DNA from: Colletes latitarsis | Lineage: Eukaryota > Arthropoda > Insecta > Hymenoptera > Colletidae | Reading direction: 5' to 3' | DNA: 64,000 nucleotides | Assembly (NCBI RefSeq): GCF_051014445.1 | Contig: NC_135134.1 | Location: 28,833,672-28,897,671, forward strand | In this document: in pieces, positions 1 to 13,100 of the stretch | Numbering within the stretch: position 1 is the first letter of the stretch | How the letters are laid out: every line of letters starts with the position of its first letter | Position numbers and translations under genes: made by a program | The notes under the pieces: generated by a model | The model's database searches: none | The model's input: only the letters and a program-made list of their open reading frames with translations | Told to the model about the DNA's origin: nothing

Positions 1-284
1 TCGAAAGTATGAGCCTGATGAGTGCAAATCCCAGAAGTGTACCAGACCTAACTTGCGTTATCCTATAAAATATTGATCGAAACCAGGTTTAATTGACTGT
101 TTCAGTGTGGTACCACTTTACGACGTGATACAAAGCAGAAAAAACCATCGATCAGGTTTACATGTATGTTAAAACTGCGAAAGTATGACCCTGATGAGGG
201 CAAATCCCAGACCTAACCTAGACTTAACATGTGTTATCCTCTAAAATATTAATCGAATCCAGGTTTAATGGTCTGTTTCAGTGT

Positions 285-988
285 GGTACCGCATTACTAC
301 GTGATCGAAACAAGAAAAAACCCAGGATCTGTTCAAGAATTATGTGAAGAATGCGAAAGAATGATACTGATAAGGGCAAATCCTAGACCTAACCTAGACC
401 TAACATGTGTTATCCTCTAAAATATTGACGGAAACCACGTTTAAATGACAGTTTCAGTGTGGTACAACATTACAACGTGATCCAATCCAGAAAAGGTCCA
501 GGATCTAGCAAACAAGTATGAGAAATATGCGAAAGTATGAGCCTGATGAGGGCAAATCCTAGACCTAGCCCAGACCTAACATGCGTTATCCTCTGAAATA
601 TTAATCGAAATCAGGTTTAATGGTCTGTTTCAGCGTGGTACCACATTACTACGTGATCGAAACCAGAAAAAACCCAGGATCTTTTCAAGAATTATGTGAA
701 GAATGCGAAAGTATGAGACTGATGAGGGCAAATTCCTGGCCTAAGCTAGACCTAACATGCGTTATCCTCTAAAATATTGACGGAAACCACGTTTAAATGA
801 CAGTTTCAGTGTGGTACAACATTACAACGTGATCCAATCCAGAAAAGGCCCAGGATCTAGCAAACAAGTATGAGAAATATGCGAAAGTATGAGCCTGATG
901 AGGGCAAATCCTAGACCTAACCCCGACCTAACACGCGTTATCCTCTAAAATATTTATCGAAATCAGGTTTAATGGACTGTTTCAGTGT
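285..988. repeat. Local dimeric higher-order repeat (2 x 352 bp)
   Basis: A monomer with the variant GGTACAACATTACAACGTG starts at 461 and again at 813, exactly 352 bp (two monomers) later. It alternates with a monomer carrying GTGATCGAAACCAGAAAAAA and AAGAATTATGTG. This is a two-monomer unit repeated twice, the simplest sign of local unequal exchange in this array. The same variant reappears near 2575 and 6630. Confidence 0.75.
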
Positions 989-3481
989 GGTACCACATTA
1001 CTACGTGATCCAAACCAGAAAAAACACAGGATCTGTTCATGAAGTATGTGAAATATGCGAAAGTATGAGCCTGATGAGGGCAAATCCTAGACCTAGCCCA
1101 GACCTAACATGCGTTATCCTCTGAAATATTAATCGAAATCAGGTTTAATGGTCTGTTTCAGCGTGGTACCACATTACTGCGTGATCGAAACCAGAAAAAA
1201 CCCAGGATCTATTCAAGAATTATGTGAAGAATGCGAAAGTATGAGACTGATGAGGGCAAATCCCTGGCCTAAGCTAGACCTAACATGCGTTATCCTCTAA
1301 AATATTGACGGAAACCACGTTTAAATGACAGTTTCAGTGTGGTACCACATTACTACGTGATCCAATCCAGAAAAAGCCCCGGATCTAGCCAACAAGTATG
1401 AGAAATATGCGAAAGTATGAGCCTGATGAGGGCAAATCCTAGACCTAACCCAGACCTAACCCGCGTTATCCACTAAAATATTTATCAAGACCAGGTTTAA
1501 TTGACTCTTTCAGTGTGGTACCACATTACTACGTGATCCAAACCAGTGGAAGCCTAGGATCTGGCCAACAAGTATGAGAAATATGCGAAAGAATGAGCCT
1601 GATGAGGGCAAATCCTAGACCTAACCCAGACCTACCACGCGTTATCCTCTAAAATATTTATCAATACCAGGTTTAATTGACTGTTTAAGTGTGGTACCAC
1701 ATTACTACGTGATCCAAACCAGAAAAAATCCCAGGATCTGTTCAACAAGTATGTGAAAAATACGAAAACATGACCCTGATGAGGGCAAATCCCAGACCTA
1801 TCCCAGACCTAACTTGCGTTATCCTCTAAAATATTGATCGAAACCAGGTTTAATTGGCTGTTTCGGTGTGGTACCACATTACTACGTGATCCAAACCAGA
1901 AGAAACCCAGGATCTGTTCCACAAGTATGTGAAGAATGCGAAAGTATGAGTCTGATGAGGGGGAATCCCAGGCCTAACCTAGACCTAACATGCGTTATCC
2001 TCAAAAATATTGATCGAAACCATGTTTAATCGACTGTTTCAGTGTGGGACCACATTACTACGTGATCCAATCGAGAAAAAGCCCAGGATCTAGCCAACAA
2101 GTATGAGAAATATGCGAAAGTATGAGCCTGATGAGGGCAAATCCTAGACCTGGCCCAGACCTAACATGCGTTATCCTCTGAAATATTTATCAAGACCATG
2201 TTTAATTGACTGTTTCAGTGTGGTTCCACATTACTACGTGATCCAATCCAGAAAAAACCCAGGATCTGTTCAACAAGTATGAGAAATATGCGAAAGTATG
2301 AGCCTGATGAGGGCAAATCCTAGACCTGGCCCAGACCTAACATGCGTTATCCTCTGAAATATTTATCAAGACCATGTTTAATTGACTGTTTCAGTGTGGT
2401 TCCACATTACTACGTGATCCAATCCAGAAAAAACCCAGGATCTGTTCAACAAGTATGTGAAAAACGCGAAAGTATGAGCCTGATGAGGGCAAATCCCAGA
2501 CCGATCCCAGACATAACTTGCGTTATCCTCTAAAATATTGACGGAAACCACGTTTAAATGACAGTTTCAGTGTGGTACAACATTACAACGTGATCCAATC
2601 CAGAAAAGGCCCAGGATCTAGCAAACAAGTATGAGAAGTATGCGAAAGTATGAGCCTGATGAGGGCAAATCCTAGACCTAACCCCGACCTAACACGCGTT
2701 ATCCTCTAAAATATTTATCGAAATCAGGTTTAATGGACTGTTTCAGTGTGGTACCACATTACTACGTGATCCAAACCAGAAAAAACCCAGGATCTGTTCA
2801 AGAAGTATGTGAAATATGCGAAAGTGTGAGCCTGATGAGGGCAAATCCTAGACCTAGCCAAGACCTAACTTGCATTATCCTATAAAATATTGATCGAATC
2901 CAGTTTTAATGGACAGTTTTAGTGTGGTACCACTTTACTACGTGATGCAATGCAGAAAAAACCCTCGATCAGGTCAACATGTATGTTAAAACTGCGAAAG
3001 TATGACCCTGATGAGGGCAAGTCCCCACCTAACGTACACCTAGCGTGTGTTATCCTCCAAAATATTAATCGAAACCAGGTTTAATCGACTGTTTCAGTGT
3101 GGTACCACATTACTACGTGATCGAAAACAGAAAAAACCCAGGATCTGTACAACAAGTATGTGAAGAATGCGAAAGTATGAGACTGATGAGGGCAAATCCC
3201 TGGCCTAAGCTAGACCTAACATGAGTTATCCTCTAAAATATTGACGGAAACCACGTTTAAATGACAGTTTCAGTGTGGTACCACATTACTACATGATCCA
3301 ATCCAGAAAAAGCCCAGGATCTAGCCAACAAGTATGAGAAATATGCGAAAGTATGAGCCTGATGAGGGCAAATCCTAGACCTAACCCAGACCTAACACGC
3401 GTTATCCTCTAAAATATTTATCAATACCAGGTTTAATTGACTGTTTCAGTGTGGTACCACATTACTACGTGATCCAAACCA

Positions 3482-4185
3482 GAAAAAATCCCAGGATCTG
3501 TTCAACAAGTATGTGAAAAATACGAAAATATGACCATGATGAGGGCAAATCCCTTACCTATCCCAGACCTAACTTGCGTTATCCACTAAAATATTGATCG
3601 AAACCAGGTTTAATCGACTGTTTTAGTGTGGTACCACATTACTACGTGATCCAATCCAGAAAAAGCCCAGGATCTAGCCAACAAGTATGAGAAATATGCG
3701 AAGGTATGAGCCTGATGAGGGCAAATCCTAGACCTAACCCAGACCTAACACGCGTTATCCTCTAAAATATTTATCAAGTCCAGGTTTAATTGACTCTTTC
3801 AGTGTGGTACCACATTACTACATGATCCAAACCAGAAAAAATCCCAGGATCTGTTCAACAAGTATGTGAAAAATACGGAAATATGACCATGATGAGGGCA
3901 AATCCCTTACCTATCCCAGACCTAACTTGCGTTATCCACTAAAATATTGATCGAAACCAGGTTTAATCGACTGTTTTAGTGTGGTACCACATTACTACGT
4001 GATCCAATCCAGAAAAAGCCCAGGATCTAGCCAACAAGTATGAGAAATATGCGAAGGTATGAGCCTGATGAGGGCAAATCCTAGACCTAACCCAGACCTA
4101 ACACGCGTTATCCTCTAAAATATTTATCAAGACAAGGTTTAATTGACACTTTCAGTGTGGTACCACATTACTACGTGATCCAAAC
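3482..4185. repeat. Second local dimeric higher-order repeat (2 x 352 bp)
   Basis: The stretch starting at 3482 (AAAAAATCCCAGGATCTGTT, followed by a GACCATGATGAGGG variant and CCCTTACCTATCCC) is repeated almost base for base from 3834, a shift of 352 bp. It includes the private variants TTTTAGTGTGG and GCGAAGGTATGAGC. The near identity points to a recent two-monomer duplication. Confidence 0.8.
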
Positions 4186-7100
4186 CAGAAGAAACACAGG
4201 ATCTGTTCAAAGAGTATCTGAAGAATGCGAAAGTATGAGTCTGATGAGGGCAAATACTAGAACTAACCTAGACCTAACATGTGCAATGCTCTAAAATATT
4301 GGCGGAACCTAGGTTTAATTGACAGTTTCGGTGTGGTACCACATTACTACGTGATCCAATCCAGAAAAAGCCCAGGATCTAGCCAACAAGTATGAGAAAT
4401 ATGCGAAAGTATGAGCCTGATGAGGGCAAATCCTAGACATAGCCCAGACATAACATGCGTTATCCTCTAAAATATTGATCGAAATCAGGTTTAATGGACT
4501 GTTTCATTGTGGTACCACATTACTACGTGATCCAAACCAGAAAAACCCAGGATCTGTTCAAGAAGTATGTGAAGAATGCGAAAGTATGAGCCTAATGAGT
4601 GCAAATCCCAGACCTGTCCCAGGCCTAACTTGCGTTATCCTATAAAATATTGATCGAAACCGGGTTTAATTGACTGTTTCAGTGTGGTACCACTTTACGA
4701 CGTGATGCAAAGCAGAAAAAACCCTCGCTCAGGTCAATATGTATGTTAAAACTGCGAAAGGATGACCCTGATGGGGGCAAATCCCTGGCCTAAGCTAGAC
4801 CTAACATGCGTTATCCTCTTAAATATTGATCGAAACCAGGTTTAATTGACTGTTTTAGTGTGGTACCACTTTGCTACGTGATCCAAAGCAGAAAAAACCC
4901 TCGCTCTGGTCAACATGTATGCTAAAACTGCGAAAGGTTGACCCTGATGAGGGCAAATCCCTGACATAAGCTAGACCTAACATGCGTTATGCTCTAAAAT
5001 ACTGATCGAAACCAGGTTTAATCGACTGTTTCAGTGTGGTACAACATTAGTACGTGATCCAAACCAGAAAAAGCCAGGGATCTGTTCAACAAGTATGTGA
5101 AAAACGCGAAAATATGACCCTGGTGAGTGCAAATCCCAGACCTGTCCCAGACCTAGCTTGCGTTATCCTATAAAATATTGATCGAAACCAGGTTTAATTG
5201 ACTGTTTCAGTGTGGTACCACTTTGCGACGTGATCGAAAGCAGAAAAAACCATCGATCAGGTTTACATGTATGTTAAGACTGCGAAAGTGTGACCCTGAT
5301 GAGGGCAAATGCCAGACCTATCCCAGACATAACTTGCGTTATCCAATAAAATATTGATCGGATCCAGTTTTAATGGACAGTTTTAGTGTGGTACCACTTT
5401 ACTACGTGATGCAATGCAGAAAAAACCCTCGATCAGGTCAACATATATGTTAAAACTGCGAAAGTATGACCCTGATGAGGGCAAATCCCCACCTAACCTA
5501 GACCTAACGTGCGTTATCCTCTAAAATATTGACCGTAACCAGGATTAATTGACGGTTTCAGTGTGGTACCACATTACTACGTGATCCAAACCAGAAAAAG
5601 CCCAGGATCTCTTCAACAAGTATGTGAAAAACGCGAAAGTATGAGCCTGATGAGGGCAAATCCTAGATCTAACCCAGACCTAACGTGCGTTATCCTCTAA
5701 AATATTGATCGAAATCAGGTTTAATGGACTGTTTCAGTGTGGTACCACATTACTACGTGATCCAAACCAGAAAAAAACCCAGGATCTGTCCAAGAAGTAT
5801 GTGAAGAATGCGAAAGTATGAGCCTAATGAGTGCAAATCCCAGACCTGTCCCAGACCTAACTTGCGTTATCCTATAAAATATTGATCGAAACCGGGTTTA
5901 ATTGACTGTTTCAGTGTTGTACCACTTTACGACGTGATGCAAAGCAGAAAAAACCCTCGCTCAGGTCAATATGTATGTTAAAACTCCGAAAGGATGACCC
6001 TGATGGGGGCAAATCCCTGGCCTAAGCTAGACCTAACATGCGTTATCCTCTAAAATATTTATCGAAATCAGGTTTAATGGACTGGTTCTGTGTGGTACCA
6101 CATTACTACGTGATCCAAACCAGAAAAAACCCAGGATCTGTTCAAGAAGTATGTGAAAAACGCGAAAGTATGAGCCTGATGAGGGCAAATCCCAGACCTA
6201 TCCCAGACATAACTTGCGTTAGCCTCTAAAATATTTATCGAAACCAGGTTTAATTGACTGTTTTAGTGTGGTACAACTTTGCTACGTGATCCAAAGCAGA
6301 AAAAACCCTCGCTCAGGTCAATATGTATGTCAAAACAGCGAAAGGATGACCCTGATGGGGGCAAATCCCTGGCCTAAGATAGACCAATCGTGTGTTATCT
6401 AAAATATTAATCGAAATCAGGTTTAATGGTCTGTTTCAGTGTGGTACCGCATTACTACGTGATCGAAACAAGAAAAAACCCAGGATCTGTTCAAGAATTA
6501 TGTGAAGAATGCGAAAGTATGATACTGATAAGGGCAAATCCTAGACCTAACCTAGACCTAACATGTGTTATCCTCTAAAATATTGACGGAAACCACGTTT
6601 AAATGACAGTTTCAGTGTGGTACAACATTACAACGTGATCCAAACCAGAAAAAACCCAGGATATGTTCAACAAGTATGTGAAGAATGCGAAAGTACGAGT
6701 CTGATGAGGGAAAATTCCTGGCCTTACCTAGTCCTAACGTGCGTTATCTAAAATATTAATCGAAATCAGGTTTAATGGTCTGTTTCTGTGTGGTACCACA
6801 TTACTACGTGATCCAAACCAGAGAAAGCCCAGGATATGTTCAACAAGTATGTGAAGAATGCGAAAGTACGAGTCTGATGAGGGAAAATTCCTGGCCTAAC
6901 CTAGTCCTAACGTGCGTTATCCTCTAAAATATTGATCGAAACCAGGTTTAATTGACTGTTTCAGTGTGGTACCACTTTACGACGTGATGCAAAGCAGAAA
7001 AAACCCTCGCTCAGGTCAATATTTATGTTAAAACTGCGAAAGGATGACCCTGATGGGGGCAAATCCCCGGCCTAAGCTAGACCTAACATGCGTTATCCTC

Positions 7101-10100
7101 TTAAATATTGATCGAAACCAGGTTTAATGGACAGGTTCTGTGTGGTACCACATTACTACGTGATCCAAACCCGAAAAAACCCAGGATCTGTTCAAGAAGT
7201 ATGTGAAAAACGCGAAAGTATGAGCCTGATGGGGGCAAATCCCAGACCTATCCCAGACATAACTTGCGTTAGCCTCTAAAATATTTATCGAAACCAGGTT
7301 TAATTGACTGTTTTAGTGTGGTACAACTTTGCTACGTGATCCAAAGCAGAAAAAAACCCTCGCTCAGGTCAATATGTATGTCAAAACTGCGAAAGGATGA
7401 CCCTGATGGGGGCAAATCCCTGGCCTAAGCTAGACCAAACGTGTGTTATCTAAAATATTAATCGAAATCAGGTTTAATGGTCTGTTTCAGTGTGGTACCG
7501 CATTACTACGTGATCGAAACAAGAAAAAACCCAGGATCTGTTCAAGAATTATGTGAAGAATGCGAAAGTATGAGTCTGATGAGGGCAAATCCTAGACCTA
7601 ACCTAGACCTAACGAGTGTTATCCTCCAAAATATTAATCGAAACCAGGTTTAATCGACTGTTTCAGTGTGGTACCACATTACTACGTGATCGAACCCAGA
7701 AAAAGCCGAGGATCTAGCCAACAAGTATGTGAAAAACGCGAAAGTATGAGCCTGATGAGGGCAAATCCCAGACCTATCCCAGACATAACTTGCGTTATCC
7801 TATAAAATATTGATCGAATCCAGTTTTAATGGACTTTTTCAGTGTGGTACCACATTACTACGTGATCCAAACCAGAAAAACCCAGGATCTGTTCAAGAAG
7901 TATGTGAAGAATGCGAAAGTACGAGCCTAATGAGTGCAAATCCCAGACCTGTCCCAGACCTAACTTGCGTTATCCTATAAAATATTGATCGAAACCGGGT
8001 TTAATTGACTGCTTCAGTGTGGTACCACTTTACGACGTGATGCAAAGAAGAAAAAACCCTCGCTCAGGTCAATATGTATGTTAAAACTGTGAAAGGATGA
8101 CCCTGATGGGGGCAAATCCCTGGCCTAAGCTAGACCTAACGTGTGTTATCTAAAATATTAATCGAAATCAGGTTTAATGGTCTGTTTCAGTGTGGTACCG
8201 CATTACTACGTGATCGAAACAAGAAAGAACCCAGGATCTGTTAAGAAGTATGTGAAGAATGCGAAAGTATGAGACTGATGAGGGCAAATCTTAGACCTAA
8301 CATGCGTTATCCACTAAAATATTAATCGAAACCAGGTTTAATTGACTCTTTCAGTGTGGTACCACATTACTACGTGATCCAAACCAGAAAAAACCCAGGA
8401 TATGTTCAACAAGTATGTGAAAAACGCGAAAATAGGACCCTGATGAGGGCAAATCCCAGACCTGTCCCAGACCTAACTTGCGTTATCCTCTAAAATATTG
8501 ATCGAAACCAGGTTTAATGGACTTTTTTAGTGTGGTACCACATTACTACGTGATCCAGACCAGTGAAAGCCCAGAATCTGGCCAACAAGTTTGAGTAACA
8601 TGCGAGAGTATGTCCCAGATGAGGGCAAATCCTAGACCAAATCGAGACCTAACATGCGTTATCCTCAAAAATATTGATCGAAACCAGGTTTAATGGACTT
8701 TTTCAGTGTGGTACCACATTACTACGTGATCCAATCCAGAAAAAGGCCAGGATTTCTTCAACAAGTATGAGAAATATGCGAAAGTATGAGACTGATGAGG
8801 GCAAATCCTAGACCTAACATGTGTAATACTCTAAATGATTGACGGAAACCAGGTTTAATTGACAGTTTCAGTGTGGTACCACATAACTACGTGATCGAAA
8901 ACAGAAAAAACCCAGGATCTGTTCAACAAGTATGTTAAAACTGCGAAAGTATGACCCTGATGAGGGCAAATCCCAGACGTAACCTAGACATAACATGCGT
9001 TATCCTCAAAATTATTGATCGAAAACAGGTTTAATTGACTGTATCAGTGTGGTACCACATTACTACGTGATCCAAATCAGAAGAAACCCAGCATCTGTTC
9101 AACAAGTATGTGAAGAATGCGAAAGTATGAGTCTGATGAGGGCAAATCCTAGACCTAACCTAGACCTAACATGTGTAATACTTTAAAATATTGACGGAAA
9201 CCAGGTTTAATTAACAGTTTCAGTGTGGTACCACATTACTACGTGAGCCAATCCAGAAAAAGCCCAGGATCTAGCCAACAAGTATGAGAAATATGCGAAA
9301 GTATGAGACTGATGACGGCAAATCCTAGACCTAGCATGTGTAATCCTCTAAAATATTGACGGAAACCAGGTTTAATTGACAGTTTCTGTGTGGTACCACA
9401 TTACTACGTCATGCAATCCAGAAAAAGCCCAGGATCTAGCCAACAAGTATGAGAAATATGCGAAAGTATGAGTCTGATGAGGGCAAATCCCAGGCCCAAC
9501 CTGGACCTAACATGCGTTATCCTCTGAAATATTTATCAAGACCATGTTTAATTGACTGTTTCAGGGTGGTACCACATTACTACGTGATCCAAACCAGAAA
9601 AAACCCAGGATCTGTTCAACAAGTATGTGAAAAACGCGAAAGTATTAGCCTGATCAGGCCAAATCCCAGACCTATCCCAGACATAACGTGTGTTATCCTC
9701 CAAAATATTAATCGAAATCAGGCTTAATGGTCTGTTTTAATGCGGTACCACTTTGCTACGTGATCCAAAGCAGAAAAAACCCTCGCTCAGGTCAACATCT
9801 ATGTCAAAACTGCGAAAGGATGACCCTGATAAGGGCAAATCCCTGGCCTAACCTAGACCTAACATGCGTTATCCTCTAAAATATTGATCGAAACCAGGTT
9901 TAATGGACTGTTTCAGTGTGGTACCACATTACTACGTGATCCAATCCAGAAAATGCCCAGGATTTCTTCAACAAGTATGTGACGAATGCGAAAGTATGAG
10001 TCTGATGAGGGAAAATCCCAGGCCTAACCTAGACCTAACATGCGTTATCCTCTAAAATATTGATCGAAACCAGGATTAATCGACTGTTTCAATGGGGTAC

Positions 10101-13100
10101 GACATTACTACCTGATCCAAACCGGAAAAAACACAGGATGTGTTCAACAAGTATGTGAAGAATGCGAAAGTATGACCCTGATGAGGGCAAATCCCAGACC
10201 TAATCTAGACGGAACAAGTGTTACCCACTAAAATATTAATCGAAACCAGGTTTAATGATCTGTTTCAGTGTGGTACCACATTGCTACGTGATCGAAACCA
10301 AAAAAAACCCAGAATCTGTTCAAGAAGTATGTGAAGAATGCGAAAGTATGAGACTGATGAGGGCAAATCCTAGACCTAACATGTGTAATCCTCTAAAATA
10401 TTGACGGAAACCAGGTTTAATAGACAGTTCCAGTGTGGCACCACATTACTACGTGATCCAAACCAGAAAAAACCCAGGATCTGTTCAACACGTATGTGAA
10501 ACACGCGAAAGTATGTGCCTGATGAGGGCAAATCCTAGACCTAGCCCAGACCTAACATGCGTTATCCTCTGAAATATTTATCAAGACCATGTTTAATTGA
10601 CTGTTTCAGTGTGGTACCACATTACAACGTGATCCAAACCAGAAAAAAACCAGGATCTGTTCAAGAAGCCTGTGAAGAATGCGAAAGTATGAGGCTGATG
10701 AGGGCAAATGCTAGACCTAACCTAGACCTAACATGTGTTATCCTGTAGAATATTGACGGAAACCAGGTTTAATTGACAGTTTCAGTGTGGTACCACATTA
10801 CTACGTGATCCAATCCAGAAAAGCCCAGGATCAGTTCAACAAGTATGTGAAGAATGCAAATGTATGTGTCTGATGAGGGAAAATCCCAGGCCTAACCTAG
10901 ACATAACATGCGTTATCCACTAAAATATTGATCGAAACCAGGATTAATCGACTGTTTCAGTGGGGTACGACATTACTACGTGATCGAAAACAGAAAAAAC
11001 CCAGGATCTGTTCAACAAGTATGTGAAGAATGCGAAAGTATGAGTCTGCTGAGGGAAATTCCCAGGCCTAACCTAGACCTAACATGCGTTATCCTCAAAG
11101 ATATAGATCGAAACCAGGATTAATCGACTGTTTCAGTGTGGTACCACATTACTACGTGGTCGAAAACAGAAAAAACTCAGGATCTGTTCAAGTATGAGAA
11201 ATATGCGAAAGTATGAGCCTGATGAGGGCAAATCCTAGACCTAACCCAGACCTATCGTGCGTTATCCTCTAAAATATTGTTCGAAACCAGGTTTCATAGA
11301 CTGTATCAGTGTGGTACCACTTTACGACGTGATCCAAAGCAGAAAAAACCATCGATCTGTTCAACAAGTATAAGAAATATGCAAAGGTATGAGCCTGATG
11401 AGGGCAAATCCTAGACCAAACCGAGACCTAACATGCGTTATCCTCAAAAATATTGATCGATACCAGGTTTAATCGACTCTTTCTGTGTGGTACCACATTA
11501 CTACGTGATCCAAACTAGAAAAATCCCAGGATCTGTTCAGCAAGTATGTGAAGAATGCAAAAGTATGAGTCTGATGGGGGCAAATCCCAGGCCTAGCCTA
11601 GAGCTAACATGCGTTATCCTCTAAAATATTGATCGAAACCAGGTTTCATGCACTGTATCAGTGTGATACCACATTACTACGTGCTCCAAATCAGAAGAAA
11701 CCCAGCATCTGTTCAACAAGTATGTGAAGAATGCGAAAGTATGAGTCTGATGAGGGCAAATCCTAGACCTAACCTAGACCTAACGTGTGTTATCCTCCAA
11801 AATATTAATCGAAACCAGGTTTAATCGACTGTTCCAGTGTGGTACCACATTACTACGTGATCGAACCCAGAAAAAGCCGAGGATCTAGCCAACAAGTATG
11901 AGAAATATGCGAAAGTATGAGACTGATGACGGCAAATCCTAGGCCTAACATGTGTAATCCTCTAAAATATTGACGGAAACCAGGTTTAATTGACAGTTTC
12001 AGTGTGGTACCACATTAGTACGTGATCCAATCCAGAAAAGCCCAGGATCAGTTCAACAAGTATGTGAAGAATGCAAATGTATGTGTCTGATGAGGGAAAA
12101 TCCCAGGCCTAACCTAGACATAACATGCGTTATCCTCTAAAATATTGATCGAAACCAGGATTAATCGACTGTTTCAGTGGGGTACGACATTACTACGTGA
12201 TCCAAAGCAGAAAAAACCCTCGCTCTGGTCAACATGTATGTTAATACTGCGAAAGTATGACCCTGGTAAGGGCAAATCCCTGGCCTAACCTAGACCTAAC
12301 ATGCGTTATCCTTTAAAATATTGATCGATACCAGGTTTAATGGACTGTTTCAGTGTGGTACCACATTAGTACGTGATCCAAACCAGAAATAGTCAGGGAT
12401 CTGTTCAACAACTATGTGAAAAACGCGAAAATATGACCCTGATGAGTGCAAATCCCAGACCTGTCCTAGACCTACCTTGCGTTATCCTATAAAATATTGA
12501 TCGAAACCAGGTTTAATTGACTGTATCAGTGTGGTACCACTTTACGACGTGATCCATAGCAGAAAAAACCATCGATCTGTTCAACAAGTATAAGAAATAT
12601 GCGAAGGTATGAGCCTGATGGGGGCAAATCCTAGACCAAACCGAGACCTAACATGCGTTATCCTCAAAAATATTGATCGATACCAGGTTTAATCGACTCT
12701 TTCTGTGTGGTACCACATTACTACGTGATCCAAACTAGAAAAATCCCAGGATCTGTTCAGCAAGTATCTGAAGAATGCAAAAGTATGAGTCTGATGGGGG
12801 CAAATCCCAGGCCTAGCCTAGACCTAACATGTGTAATCCTCTAAAATATTGACGGAAACCAGGTTTAATTGACAGTTTCAGTGTGGTACCACATTACTAC
12901 GTCATCCAGTCAAGAAAAAGCCCAGGATCTCTTCAACAAGTATGTGAAGTACGCGAAAGTATGAGCCTGATGAGGGCAAATCCCAGACCTATCCCAGACA
13001 TAACTTGCGTTATCCTCTAATACATTGTTCGAAACCAGGTTTAATTGACCGTTTCAGTGTGGTACCACTTTGCTACGCGATCCAAAGCAGAAAAAACCCC